Origin: Penium margaritaceum
Taxonomy: Eukaryota > Streptophyta > Zygnematophyceae > Desmidiales > Peniaceae
Reading direction: 5' to 3'
DNA length: 64,000 nt
Assembly (NCBI GenBank): GCA_023375785.1
Contig: SZWC01001510.1
Coordinates: 209,918-273,917 of the forward strand
Each line of letters starts with the position of its first letter. Position 1 is the first letter of the stretch. The notes below the pieces were generated by a model that worked only from the letters and a program-made list of their open reading frames with translations, did not search any database and was not told the origin of the DNA. The translations under genes and the position numbers were made by a program. Below are positions 1 to 11,437 of this stretch, piece by piece.

Positions 1-541
1 AGTGCAGCGGATCTTCGGCTACCTTGCTGGCACTATCAACATCGACATCACCTACAACGGCAATGACAGTAACATCATCGGCTACATAGATGCAGATTGG
101 ACTTCAAACCCTGAAGACCACAAGTCCATCTCTAAACATGTGTTCCTCATGAATGGCGGGACCATCTGCAAGTGCATCAAGCGGCAAGTGGTTGTGGCCA
201 TCTCCAACATAGAAGCTGAGTATTTGTCTCTCAGCTTTGGAGCAAAGGAAGCAGTTTGGCTTCAGCGTCTCATGGCGGAGATGAGAAGGGGTGCATCAGT
301 TACTGTTCGTGTGCATGTAAACAACCAGAGCGTAATCGCACTTGCTAGGAACCTTGAGCACCATGCTCGTACCAAACACATCAACATTGCGTATCACTTC
401 ATCAGACACATCGTGTAGGAAGGTGCTATTTTGCTAATGTTTACTCCAACCAGCAGGCAGGTTGCTCATTTCTACACCAAGACAGTGACCCATGAGGAGC
501 AGCGGTTCTACATGAAAGCATGTCGACTCAGCCCATTGTGA
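1..541 (+). pseudogene. Copia A1: RNase H / 3' end of pol, cut by window edge
   Basis: This is the C-terminal RNase H part of a Ty1/Copia polyprotein, which removes RNA from the RNA-DNA hybrid during reverse transcription. Visible motifs are YIDADW near residue 28, then NIEAEYLSL, LQRLMAEM and a RTKHINIAYHFIRHIV block. These correspond to the usual Copia order ADWA, TEAEY, KHIDIxYHFIR. A stop at 416-418 interrupts the frame, but homology continues after it to the natural end at 541, where the sequence closes with a CRLSPL-like tail. The 5' part lies outside the window. It is the same family as A2, A3 and A4. The stop makes it non-functional. Confidence 0.88.
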
Positions 542-550
542 CTGTAGTAA

Positions 551-595
551 AGTGGGAAATTGTTGGAAAAGGAGCCATCCACCTCAGTTTCCAAC
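551..595 (+). repeat. Copia A1 polypurine tract and vestigial 3' LTR
   Basis: A purine-rich tract (AAAGTGGGAAAT) is followed at 561 by TGTTGGAAAAGGAGCC, the conserved start of the family A LTR seen again at 2259 and 4447. Only about 30 bp of LTR remain. At about 590-595 the sequence passes straight into the pol linker of element A2. A shared AACG at the join suggests a microhomology deletion, which is inferred. Confidence 0.7.
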
Positions 596-2239
596 GCTCC
601 AACACCAAGTCATAAGTACCCTCTCGGGATTAGCTATAAGCCTGGTGAGCGCGAACATTTCTGGATGCTCCAAAAACCAGACTAGATGTATGTTGCAGTT
701 GTAGCAAATTCAGATGAGCCAACGTCCTACAAGGAGGCCATGGCTACACCAAATGTAGTAGATAGGGCGCAAGATGTGCAGCAGGAGATACATTCACAGT
801 CTGACAACGGCACGTGGGAGCTGATTGAGCGTCCACGTGGACGCAAGGTAATCAAGTGGAAGTGGGTATTGAAGAAAAAGAGGGACATAGATGGCAACCT
901 GGAAACGTACAAAGCGAGGCTTGTCGCCAATGGCTACTCGCAGCAGGAAGGCATCGTTTTCATTGAAACCTTTGCTCCTATTGCAAAACTTGCCTCTGTG
1001 CGCACGCTCCTCCCTGCAGCAACTGAGGACTTTGAGATCCACCACAAGGATATCAAGACGGCATTCTTGAACGGTGACTTGGAGGAGGAGATCTACAAGG
1101 AGTAGCCAGATGGATTCGTCATGGCTGGCCAGGAGCGCCAGGTTTGTAAGCTATAGAAGTCATTCTATGGCCTCAAGTAAGCGTCAAAAGTTGGACGCTC
1201 AATCCCATACACTACGCTTCAGTGTATGGGGTTTGAGTGTGACTATAGCGTCTATCGCTGGTAGGATGGTCATGAGGTGCTCATCATCATTGCCTATGTG
1301 GATGACATGCTCATCCTTTCCAACAGCAACTCTGCACTACGGGAGTTCAACGAGGAAATCCAAGAGCGCTTCCAAATGTCAGATCTATGGGGAGCCTCAT
1401 ACTTCCTTGATAGGAAGATCACACGTGATCGTAAAGTACATATCCTCTCGTTGCAGTAGAGCCGCTACATCAAGGATTTTTTGCAGCGGTTCGGCATGGC
1501 AGAGGCAAAATCCATTGGCGTGCCGCTTTCGACGCGAAAGCACCTCATGAGCTTCAATGGAGAAGCAGATGTAGCTAAGAGATAGAAGTACCAAAGCGTC
1601 GTCGGCAGTCTCATGAACCTGATGGTGGCAACCAGGCCGGACCTCCCACAGGCTATGAGCGTTGTGAGCCACCACATGGCGACCTCGGATGTGAGCACCA
1701 GAGGCCGTGAAGCGGCTTTTCCGCCACCATGCTCGAACCATCATTATTAGCATCACCTACAATAGCAATGACAATAACATCATTGCCTACACACACGCAA
1801 ATTGGGCCTCACATTGTTAGGATCGAAAGCCCATTTCAGAACATGTCTTCTCATGAATAGCAGGGCCATCGGATGGTGCAGCAAGCGGCAGGTGGTTGTG
1901 GCTACCTTAAGCACAAAAGCTGACTCTCTAAGCTTTGGAGGAAAGGAAGCAGTTTGGCTTTAGAGTCTCATGGGAGAGATGAGTGGGAGTGTAGCAGTTC
2001 CTATTTGTGTCTGCGTCAACAACCGGAGCCCAATCACACTCGCCAAGAACCGCGAGGACCATGCTCGCACCAAATACATCGACATCGCCCATCACTTCAT
2101 CAGACACATGGTGCAAGAAGGTGCTATGAAGCTAGAGTTTAGTCCAACCAGCAAACACATCGCTCATTTCTGCACGAAGCCAGTGACCCGTGAGAAGAAG
2201 CCATTCTGCATGAAGGCATGTGGACTCACCCCACTCTGA
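596..2239 (+). pseudogene. Copia A2: degenerate reverse transcriptase-RNase H
   Basis: This is a 3' half of a Copia pol gene with gag, protease and integrase missing. It starts in the proline-rich linker before RT (a YPLG-type motif near 615). The RT start follows at 690-1105 (GTWELIERPRGRKVIKWKWV, then KARLVANGYSQQEG and the DIKTAFLNGDLEEEIY block). After several stops and frame changes the catalytic YVDDMLILSNS box appears at about 1297-1330, followed by the SDLWGASYFL region. The RNase H part runs from about 1740 and ends with KACGLTPL and a stop at 2237-2239. The catalytic YVDD is intact but the frame is broken many times. It is closest to A1, A3 and A4. Confidence 0.85.
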
Positions 2240-2258
2240 CTACAGCAAGGTGGGAGAT

Positions 2259-2991
2259 TGTTTGGAAAGGAGCCATCCAGCTCCTTTCCACGAGAGCAAG
2301 TTTAAGGAAACTACCAGATGCCTGCTCCGATTGTTGATGCGACTTCTCCATAGAAAAGATTAGGTTGCAAAATGTCTACAGTCCAAGTTTCACGCCGATC
2401 CAAGGGTCAAATTGAAAGATATGAATATTCAAAATTTCAAGGGTCATGGACCGCCGATGTCTGGGTGACCATGGGCGATGACTCCATGACCTAGTCTGAG
2501 AAAAGAAAAAGACAAGAGGTCCAGGATCAAAACCTGATGGGAGAAATATTCAAAAAGGTCCTAGAGTTTTAGGTTGCCTTGTCAGAGTGTGCTAACTAGG
2601 AAAAAGGTACCTCTTCTTACTTCTTAGGTGAGGTGAGATCCTTGTGTGCTAGCCATGGACACATTGCGATTCTCCATGGGATTATGGGTTATGTGACCAC
2701 TATGAGTGTGCCATGAGAGCATTTTCTAGCTCTTTAGGCCGTGTGTGAGTGGTCAGCTTGATTGCTAGGCTGATTTCCTCTCTTGTGTGAGATTATGGAC
2801 TCTACTGTGTGAGCATGAGTCTCCATGGCTAAACTTAGTGGCTTCTGAGAGGGCTGACTTTCCCAAGCTCTAGATCTACATGTACTCCATCATATTGAGT
2901 GATTCAACAACCATTCTTGAGCAAAATTGATTCCCTTTTGGTCCCACATGCTCCCTGCTTCAAGGCCCCCTTTCTCATCCACTTCCAACGA
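2259..2991 (+). repeat. Copia A2 3' LTR
   Basis: This LTR of about 733 bp begins TGTTTGGAAAGGAGCC right after a polypurine tract (GCAAGGTGGGAGAT, 2245-2258) and ends near TTCCAACGA. Long stretches match the LTRs at 4447-5171 and, inverted, 14283-15063. Examples are the AGGTGAGGTGAGATCCTTGT block and the TCCATGGGATTATGGG block. The canonical family ends are TGTTG...TTCCAACA. Confidence 0.85.
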
Positions 2992-3829
2992 GGCCGACAC
3001 AATGGCACTTGCCGTCCGCTCCTAGTATTGCAACTAGGAGGCGATATCACCCTGAGAGTCACAGTTCCACACTGAGCAGTTTATAGGAATCACTTTCTTG
3101 CATTGTATCATTAGCACCTGGTCACTTTCGCACGAGGAGCCAACTCCAAGTGCTTGGACCAACCAATGCTTTTTTAGTGTCTCCCGGGGTGGACAAGTAT
3201 ATGATCTCAAAGGTAAGAACTGTAATCAATGATAGGTTACTAAAAGGTTCTTATAGTCCTACAGCCAGCCTCTAACCTAGGCACGTAGTGGCTCCTTGGA
3301 TGAGCTACTTTGGGGGCAATCGGGATAACATCATCCCCCATGAGTACATGGCGCTCCCTGTAACCGCCAAGTGGCGCCAGCCACCAGGAAGGACCTTGGA
3401 ATGTTCTAAGTTGTCTCTTACAACCTTCTTGTCCCCTTTTGAGCACAAAGAGATTTAGTCACTGGGCCAAGATCTGATCCAAAGACCTCTCGCTCCAGAG
3501 ACTAACTCTGGAACTTCCTAGCCAAAAGGGGTTGTCCTAGGTAGTCTTTGCTGGCTATCCTATCCAGTTTAGACCAAGGGGACTTGCTCCAACGCAGCAG
3601 TGCATGCCTTGTCTATCTGGACCACACTTAGGGGACTTTATCAAAGGGAGCAGTGCATGCCTAGTCCGTCCTGTGCCTGTCCAAATGTCAGCCATGGACA
3701 AGGAGCACATTAGGCCAGGAAACTCTCCCTTACACCTGTGTCCATTAGCTGTGAGATATCTCCTCTCTCCAACCATCTTGGCCTCATTCTTCATTGGCTA
3801 CATTGACCATGCCGATACCTCGGGTACTT
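2992..3829. other. Unassigned sequence after the A2 LTR
   Basis: No convincing coding region was seen. The first ~90 bp (2992-3085) reappear inverted at about 15064-15158, next to the A4 LTR. The rest may include the downstream or LTR part of the Copia C fragment that reads leftward from 4446, but no clear LTR ends were found. Confidence 0.4.
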
Positions 3830-4446
3830 GCAGAGTGTAATTCCCTGTCAAGCGCCTTTTTCATGCAATCTGCGAGCATCCTCTTGGTCCGCAGGGAGAT
3901 GATGTCATCCTATGCCATTTTCATGGGACTCTTATTGTCGATGCGGACCTGCGTTCCTTCGGTCTGTGGTACTTTCATCTAATCAAGCAAACTGCGTAGC
4001 CATTGTGTTTCCATGCATGCTTCTGATAGAGCAATGTACTTTACCTCAGCAGTAGAGAGGGAGGCACAATCTTGCTTTAATCTTGTCCAAGAGACTGTAC
4101 CACCATTCAAGAGGCACACGAAGCCCGAGGTGGATATTTTGCCATCGATTCTTCCTCCCCAGTCAGCGTCTATGTAGCACACTAGGCGCAGCGGGTCAGA
4201 TCCCTCTTGGCCTCCAAACTCGAGTCTCATGAGTCGTATGTTCTGTAGATAGCGCATGATGCGCTTGACTGCTTCCCTGTGTTGTGGCTGTGGATTGACC
4301 ACCAACCTGCTCACTTGTCCCACAGCATAGCAAATATTAGGGCGTGTTCCTACCATGGCATATATGAGGCTACCAACAGCAGAAAGGTAGAGAATTTTCT
4401 CCATCTCACGACGTTCTGCTTTCGTACTAGGGCTCATGGAAGAGGA
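3830..4446 (-). pseudogene. Copia C: end of reverse transcriptase and RNase H, minus strand
   Basis: This is a fragment of a different Copia family. Reading from 4446 leftward it shows MEKILYLSAVGSLIYAMVGT and TRPNICYAVGQVSR (the standard end of RT). It continues with HREAVKRIMRYLQN, YIDADWGG, TSGFVCLLNGGTVSW, STAEVKYIALSEA and QWLRSLLD, where a stop falls at 3979. RNase H homology continues past it (VRIDNKSPMK, then RTKRMLADCMKKAL to about 3830), apparently with an internal deletion. The upstream end is cut exactly where the A3 LTR begins (4447), so A3 probably inserted into this copy. Its other half was not found beyond 15063. Confidence 0.85.
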
Positions 4447-5171
4447 TGTTGCAAAAGGAGCCATCCGGTTTGGTTTCAAGCCCACACTCACAATCTTTAC
4501 AAAACTACCATGTGCATGCTCCGATCATTAATCCGACTTCACCATCAAAAAGACCAGGAGGCAAGATGTATACGGTGGAATTTCATGCCAATCCAACGGT
4601 CGGACTGAGACATATGAATTTTGAAATTCTGAGGTAATCAATCGCCGGTATCTTGGTGTCCATGGGCGATGGCTCCATGCCTTAGTCTAAGGAGGAAAAA
4701 GGCATGAGGTCCACAGTCCAGGAGAAGTATCCAAAAGTGTCCTAGATTCTTGGGTTGCCTTGTCACAGTGTGCTGACTAGGAAAACGGTACCTCTCCTTA
4801 CTTTTTAGGTGAGGTGAGATCCTTGTGTGCTAGCTATGGACACATGGCGGTTCTCCATGGGATTGTGGGTTATGTGACCACTAGGAGTGTGCCATGAGAG
4901 CATTCTCTAGCTCTCTAGATTGTGTGGGAGTGGTCAGCCTAATTGCTAGGCTGATTTCCTCTCTTGTGTGAGATTATGGACTCTAGTGTGTGAACCTTAG
5001 CCTACATGCCTAAGGGGTATGGCTTGTGACAGGGCTTACCTGCCCAAGCTCTAGCCATATATGTACACCATCATTTTGAGTGATTCAACAACCATTCTTC
5101 AGCACAACTAATGCCCTTTCAGTCCCAAATGCTTGTTGCTCCAAGGCTCCCTCTCTCCTTTAGTTCCAACA
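4447..5171 (+). repeat. Copia A3 5' LTR
   Basis: This LTR of 725 bp starts TGTTGCAAAAGGAGCC and ends TTCCAACA. Its start interrupts the minus-strand Copia C reading frame. It aligns along its length with the A2 LTR and inversely with the A4 LTR. The primer site expected just after 5171 is degenerate (CTCGGAGCCAG), whereas A4 keeps a TGGTATCATAGC form. Confidence 0.87.
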
Positions 5172-5809
5172 CTCGGAGCCAGGTTCTGCCACTTTCAGCC
5201 AGCACAAACCGTTACCTTGAGAGTGACGGGTTAGGGTCAAAGGTTGACCAAACTTGACAATTGACGACTACATTCTTCAGTTCCTAAGACGAACTTCCCA
5301 ACGCGCCGAAGATCGCGAAGATCAAAGAGTGGAATTGAGAGTTATGCTCAAAACGAGGTCGGCCAGAGCTACACTCTTCTCTCTGAGTAAGACTGTCGCC
5401 TTGTCATGACCATACCTCTCTTGTTTCTTTGTCAAATTTTAAACATAGCACATGCGAATTGAATTATTTTTCCTAAGCTTTCCATCGGTACAAAACAATT
5501 TGCATTCCATGGGTACATTTGGGAGAAACGACATTTTCAAGCTGGCTGGTCTGAGTTGGAGTAGGACTAGAAACATACCTTGTTTTCATAAGGGCATGTC
5601 TCTTAAAATCCCTCGTTGACGACCTTGGTTTATGGGTCTGAACGTTATTGAGCTGAATTTTCTACAGGTGGGCTCAGATTTTTTAAATTCGCAGACTCTT
5701 GGCCTCTATAGTCCATTTTCTGTCAAACAGATATCTCACACAGGCAGTATTAAAAGCAATGGTAGCGCCGCCACTCAATGGCACCTATTGAGCATCACCA
5801 AAGCTCAAA
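5172..5809 (+). other. Copia A3 untranslated leader
   Basis: This is a non-coding leader between LTR and gag. It matches the inverted A4 leader (13656-14280) over several hundred bases, for example the CTACACTCTTCTCTCTGAGT and GACTGTCGCCTTGT segments. No reading frame of note was seen. Confidence 0.7.
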
Positions 5810-6660
5810 ATGGCAGCAGCAGGCATGGTAACAGCAGTCAAGTCCATGGAGAGGCTGGAAGGGCATGCCAACTTCACGTTTTGGAAGATCCATCCTCGCC
5901 TCCTTTTGGAGGAGAGGGGCTTGTGGGAGGTGGTGAATGGCGACAAGCGCGCTCTGCCTCCATAGGCAAAAGGCATCACCATAGCACAGGTGGTGGCAGG
6001 GAAGATGCCGCGGAAAGGTGCAGCAGATGCAAGTTTATCTACAACTAGAGCAGTGGCATATGAGGAGAGGAAGAAGAAGGGAAGGCAGGCCTCCAAACTG
6101 CTTGTTGACCCCATCTCCAACCCGCATCTTCAGTACGTGAGAGACAAGGCTACTCCAAAAGGGTGGGATGCCTTGTGCAAGAAGTATGGGAGCAAGGATC
6201 CTGCATTCCTCATGCTTTTGGAGGAGAAGATGATGGTATTGAAAATGCAAGGTGGCCAAGGGATGGAGGCATACTTGGACACGGCAAAGGAGCTAGGAAA
6301 GTAGTTGGAAGGGGCTGGCAACCTTGTGGGAGAGACGTGCGGCATCCTCCTCTTGCTTAGGGGACTCCCAACAAGCTATCAAACGGTATGAGAGACGGTG
6401 TGCCAGCCGACTCTTGACCTCGACATCATCCCAACGCACCTCGTGCAGGTGGAACTGCATCCTAATACAACAAGGCGCAATGATGATAGCAACAGTGAAG
6501 CAGCTTTCATGGCCATGGGCTTAAGCAACAAGCAGCAACAGCAGTCTAGGCAGCAAAGAGGCAAGAAGAAAGGCAAGTGCCACTATTGCCAGAAGCAGGG
6601 GCTCTACAAGTAAGAGTGCTTAAAGTTGAAGAGGGACAAGAAGAAGCAGCAGCAACAGTA
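5810..6660 (+). pseudogene. Copia A3 gag (broken)
   Basis: Gag forms the particle that packages the element RNA. The start is taken at the ATG at 5810 (MAAAGMVTAVKS), conserved in A4. The gag core has FTFWKIHPRLLLEERGLWEV, a stop near 5970, then AYEERKKKGRQASKLLVDPI and LCKKYGSKDPAFLMLLEEKM, typical of plant Copia gag. Further stops occur at about 6303 and 6394. The zinc knuckle near 6577-6625 reads CHYCQKQGLYK, stop, EC: the histidine is replaced by leucine and a stop lies inside it. A Gln-rich tail follows. Confidence 0.82.
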
Positions 6661-6719
6661 GTCCTCGCAACTATAGCAAAAGCAGCAGCCTCCACACCAC
6701 GAGTAGCAGCAGTCACAAC

Positions 6720-8150
6720 AACTTCAGCGGCAACAGCAGAACCAGACCGGCGTACGCCACTTTGGCAATATGAACATGGCCAAGCAGGTGTGCGACCGCC
6801 TCTTCATGGCGACGTTCGACATGTCGCAAATGGAGAAGGTGGATCTAGAGTGGTACAATGACTCGGAGTGCACAAAGAGTTTGACGCACCACAAGGAGTG
6901 GTTTACGTAGCTGCTCTCAATCCACTCCCGACCTATTGCTTTGGGTGATGATTTGGTGGTATATGCTAAGGGGATTGGGATTGTGGAGATGTGGTTGGAG
7001 ACCTTGCGTGCCATTGAAATGGGAGTGTTCCATGGCATGATGTATGTACTTGATGCTACATTCAACCTTCTTTTAGTGTCCTCCCTAACCAACACAAGAC
7101 TACGAGTCATCTTTGATGACGACTATGCCTACATCCTCGACAAGGAAACAGGAGAGGAGTTGGCCAAGTTGGTGAAGGAAGTCAACACGTACTTCGTTCG
7201 GAGCAACCAATCCTGCGTGAGCAAAGTCTTGTACCAGTGGTGCAAGGGACAGATGGCAAAATTTGGCATGCGTGCTGCGGCCATATCGGCATGCACGCCT
7301 TACAGCGACTTCAAACAAAGCAGATGGTGCGTTACTTGCCCACCATCTCCAACTTTGAGCAGCAGTTATGCATTAGCTGTTTAGAAGGGAAGCAGCATCG
7401 TGAGGCATTCTCTCAAGCAAGGGAGCACGGGAAGATGGTGCCTGAGCTGGTCCACACACACTTGTGCAGCCGGATGCAGACCCAGAGCTTTGGAGGCTCT
7501 AGGTATTTTCTAACCTTCCTTGATGATTTTAGCCGTTACTATGCCGAGTACTTCCTTTCCTCCAAGAACCAGTGCTTTGAGAGGTTCAAGGAGTTCAAGG
7601 CCATGGTGGAGAAACATAGGGGCAAGAAAATCAAGGTGTCACATCACGACCGTGGTGGCGAATACCTGAGGAAAGACTTCAAGGACTACCATGCAACAGC
7701 TGGCATAAAGGCGCAGCGTACCATGTCATACTTGCCGCAACAGACAAGCTTAGCAAAATGCGCCAACCGCACCATCGTTGAGTCGGTACGCTCCATGCTT
7801 CACGCGGATCGGCTTACTTACGACTTTTGGGCCGAAGAAGTGAGCACTGCGGTGTACATCAAGAACCGCACTCTAACCAAGACGTTGGAACAGATGACGC
7901 CGTACGAGGCATGGCTTGGCAAGAAGCCAAGCATGGGTCACCTTCGTGCGTTTGGCACCTTGGCGCACATGCACGTGCCCTAGGAGAAGTAGTAGAAATC
8001 GGACGCAAAACGTGTTCACACACTCATGATCGGCTATGATGTGGCAAGCAAGGCCTATCACCTCAAAGAAAGGGATACCGTCCATGTCATCATCTCTAGG
8101 GATGTCGTCTTCAATGAGAACAATGTCATCGGCACGAACATTGTTTGTGA
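6720..8150 (+). pseudogene. Copia A3 protease and integrase region (broken)
   Basis: The protease site is degenerate: WYNDSECTKSL at about 6850 replaces the usual DSGAT. The GAG-pre-integrase zinc region lies at about 7240-7400 (CCGHIGMHALQRL ... CISCLEGKQH). The integrase core runs from about 7490 to 7983 with FLTFLDDFSRYY, HHDRGGEYLRKDF and NRTIVESVRSMLHADRLTYD. The expected catalytic glutamate motif (NGVAER type) reads SLAKCANRT, so the third acidic residue appears lost. The C-terminal part continues past a stop at 7981-7983 with LMIGYDVASKAYHLKERDTV. It is non-functional. Confidence 0.85.
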
Positions 8151-8359
8151 GGAAGCAACAGAATCAGCACCTGACGAGGTAGTGGGAGCAGATAGCTTTC
8201 CCGACCCAGTCTTGAACCTGCCTCTACAGTGACAATGGGAGAACCACTCTACTCTCCCATGTCTGATGTAGCAAAAACAACGGCCTCATTGGCAAAAGGA
8301 GAAGAAGGAGATGTGACCCCACCACCAATAGCAATTGTACCTGCGGCACCACGCCAGCC

Positions 8360-9480
8360 GCCCACTAACGCCCCGGCACCAGGTCGTAGGTACCCTCTCA
8401 GGTTGCGCAACAAGCCTGGTTAGCACGGGCATTTTTGGATGCTCAAAAAACCAGACGAGATGCATGTCGCAGTTGTAGCAGATTCACATACGCTGACATC
8501 ATAGAAAGAATCCATGGCTGTACCAGATGCAGCAGATTGGGCGCAAGCCGTGCACTAGGAGATACAATCACAGCTAGATAACGGCACGTGGGAGTTGGCT
8601 GAGCGTCCACCTGGACGCAAGGTGATCAAGTGCAAGTGGGTATCCAAGAAGAAGCGGGGAGCAGATGGTAACCAGGAAAAAAACAAGGCAAGGCTAGTTG
8701 CCAAGGGCTTCTCGCAGCATGAGGGCATCGACTACACTCAAACCTTTTTCTCCTATTGCAAAGTTTGCCTCTGTATGCACGCTTCTCTTTTATGCAGCAA
8801 CTGAGAACTTCCATGTTCATCACATGGATGTCAAGACGGCATTCTTTAGTGGTAACTTGGAGGAGGAAATCTATATGGAGCAGCCAGAGGGATCCGTCGT
8901 GGATGGCCTGGAGCACCTGGTTTGTGATCTGCTCAAGTCGTTGTACGGTCTCAAGCAAGCATCGCGTGCTTGGAACCAGAAGTTGGATGCGGCGCTGTAG
9001 TGCATGGGGTTCGAGCGCAACGAGTGTGACTATAACGTCTATCGCTGGCAGCATTGTCATGAGGTGCTCATCATTATTGTCTCTGTGGATGGCATGCTCC
9101 TTCTTTCCAACAGCATGTCTGCACTGTAGGAGTTCAAGGAGGCCATGCAGGAGCGCTTCGAGATATCAGATCTCAGGGAAGCTTCATACTTCCTTGGTAT
9201 CCAGATTACGCATGATCACAAAGCACATACCCTCTCATTGTAGTAGAGCCGCTACATCAAGGATGTTTTGCAGCTGTTCAGCATGGCAGAGGCAAAACCC
9301 ATCGGCATGCCGCTTGAGACGCGGTAGTATCTCATGAGCTTTAGTGGAGAAGCAGATGTAGCTGAGCGGCAGAAGTACCAGAGTGATGTTGGTAGTCTCA
9401 TCTACTTGATGGTGGAAACCAGGCCGGACCTCGCACAGGCTGTGAGCTCTGTCAACCAGCACATGGCTAATCCTGGATTT
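8360..9480 (+). pseudogene. Copia A3 reverse transcriptase (broken, 3' truncated)
   Basis: The linker (RRYPLRLRNKPG) leads to RT: GTWELAERPPGRKVIKCKWV at about 8586-8640, KARLVAKGFSQHEGIDYTQTF, then a +1-type frame change near 8745. HHMDVKTAFFSGNLEEEIYM and LKSLYGLKQASRAWNQKLD follow. The catalytic box is altered to VSVDGMLLLSNS (about 9090) instead of YVDD, so catalysis would be lost. Stops follow at about 8998, 9127 and 9241. The frame resumes with YQSDVGSLIYLMVETRPDLA and ends at the junction with A4 at about 9480. Confidence 0.86.
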
Positions 9481-10045
9481 GAGGGCTGAGACCACATGCC
9501 TTCATGTAGAAGTGCTGCTCTTCACAGGTCACTGGCTTGGTGCAGAAATCAGCGACCTGCTTGCTGATTGGAGTTAACTCCAGCTTGATAGCACCCTCTT
9601 GTACCATGTGTCTCATGAAATGATAGGTGATATCGATGTGTTTGTTGCGATGATGGTGCTCGAGGCTCTGGGCGAGTGCAATTGTGCTTTGGTTGTCGAC
9701 GCGTACAGGAACAGGAAGTGTTGGACTCCTCATCTCCGCCATGAATCGCTGAAGCCACACTGCTTCCTTTGCTCTAAAGCTTACAGACACGTATTCAGCT
9801 TCTGTGCTTGAGGTGGCTACAACCACCTCCCGCTCGCTACACCTGTTGATGACCCCGCCATTCATGAGGAACACATGTGCATAGATAGACTTGCGGTCCT
9901 CGGGGTCTGAAGCCCAATCTATGCCTGTGTAGCCGATGATGCTATTGTCATTGCTCTTGTAGGTGATGGCGATGTTGATGGTTCTAATAAGGTAGCGAAA
10001 GATCTGCTTCACCGCCTTCTGGTGTTCAAGATCGGGGTTTGCCAT
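9481..10045 (-). pseudogene. Copia A4 RNase H, longest open part of the copy
   Basis: This open stretch of about 190 codons starts at MANPDLEHQKAVKQIFRYL. It shows the complete Copia RNase H order: IIGYTGIDWASDPEDRKS, VATSSTEAEYVSVSF, VRVDNQSTIALAQS, NKHIDITYHFMRHMVQEGAI, VADFCTKPV and MKACGLSPQ. The catalytic aspartates and glutamate of the family (GIDWA, TEAEY, VDNQS) are recognisable, although DADW reads GIDW. It overlaps the A3/A4 junction by a few codons. It is unlikely to be expressed alone. Confidence 0.85.
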
Positions 10046-11437
10046 GTCCTAGCTTATAGTGATCACTTCCCCTACAAGGTCGGGCATGGTTGCCACCATT
10101 AAGTACATAAGACTGCCGATGGCACTCAGGTACTTCTGTTACTCAGCTCCATCTGCTTCTCCACCAAAGCTCATGAGGTACTGCCGTGTCTCAAGCGGTG
10201 TGCTGATGGGTTTTGCCTCTGTACTGCCAAACTGCTGCAAAACATCTTGATATGGCGACTTTGTTGTAACGAGATGGTACGTACTTTATAGTATCTAAAT
10301 AGCGAGGAAGTATGAGGCTTCTCCAAGATCTGACATCTTGAAGCGCTCCTGCATTACCTCCTTGAACTCTCGTAGTGCAGACATGCAGTTGGAAGGGAGG
10401 AGCATGTCATCCACATACACAATAATGATGAGTACCTCATGATCATCGTGCCAGCGATAGACGCTATTGTGATACTCGCTACGCTCAAACCCCATGTACT
10501 AAAGCACTGCATCCAACTTTTGATTCCAAGCACGTGACGCTTGCTTGAGGCCATATAGTAATTTCATCAGCTTACAAACAATGTACTCCTAGCCATCCAT
10601 GATAAATCCCTCTTGCAACTCCATGTACATATCCTCCTCCTAGTCACTGTTCAAGAATTTTTTCTTGACATTCATGTGGTAGATCTCGAAGTCCTCAGCT
10701 ATTACATAAGAGAGAAGCGTGCGCACAGAGGCAATCTTTGCAACAAGACCAAAGGTTTCAGTGTAGGCGATGCCTTCTTGGTGCGAGGAGCCCTTGGTGA
10801 CGAGGGTTGCCTTCTACACCCACTTGCACTTGATTACCTTGTGTCCAGGTGGACACACAGTCAGCTCCCACATGTCGTTGTCGAGCTGCGACTGTATCTC
10901 CTATTGCACAGCTTGCGCCCAATTTGTTGTATCTCGTGCAACCATGTCCTTCTTGTAGGTTGTTGGCTTGTCTGAATCTGCTAGAACTGTGACATTCATC
11001 TGGTCTGGTTTTTGGAGCATCCAGAAAGGCACCCGATCACCAGGCTTGTAGTGCACCCTAAGAGGGTACCTACGACCTGGTGCCGGGGCGTTAGCGGGCG
11101 GCAGGCGCGGTGCTCCACGTACAACTGCTACTACTGGTGGTGCTGCATCTCCTTCTTTTGCTTTTGCCGATGTGGCCACAGTATTTGCTACATCATGAAT
11201 AGGAGAGTAGAGTGGTTCTCCCATTGTCGCAGTAGAGGAAGAGTCAAGAGAGACAGGGTTAGGAAAGGTATCTGCTCCAATCGCATCGTCAGCTGCTAGT
11301 TCTCTTTCTTCCTCACAAAAATGTTGGTGCCGATGACGATGCTCTTGTTGCGGACAACATCCTTGAAGATGATGACGTGGCCGGTATCTCTCATAGAGGC
11401 AATAGGCCTTGCTTGCCACATCATAGCCGATCAACAT
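10046..11437 (-). pseudogene. Copia A4 linker and reverse transcriptase (broken)
   Basis: From right to left: the integrase end (LIGYDVASKAYCLYERY), an acidic and proline-rich linker (RRYPLRVHYKPGDR at about 11055), and RT with several stops. KLLYGLKQASRAWNQKLD lies near 10530 and an intact IIIVYVDDMLLPSN catalytic box near 10410-10450. FKMSDLGEASYFLAI is followed by a stop. GSLMYLMVATMPDL lies near 10080-10130. The catalytic box is better preserved than in A3, but the frame is interrupted repeatedly. Confidence 0.83.

Larger units (their letters stand above)
4447..9480 (+). mobile_element. Copia A3, plus-strand copy lacking its 3' end
   Basis: The order is LTR, leader, gag, protease, integrase, RT, which is the Ty1/Copia order with integrase before RT. 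It stops abruptly at about 9480 within RT/RNase H (an HMANPGFE motif), with no RNase H, polypurine tract or 3' LTR. From there the sequence continues as the inverted A4 element. Many stops and a frameshift show it is dead. No target duplication pairs its left edge with the A4 right edge. Confidence 0.88.
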
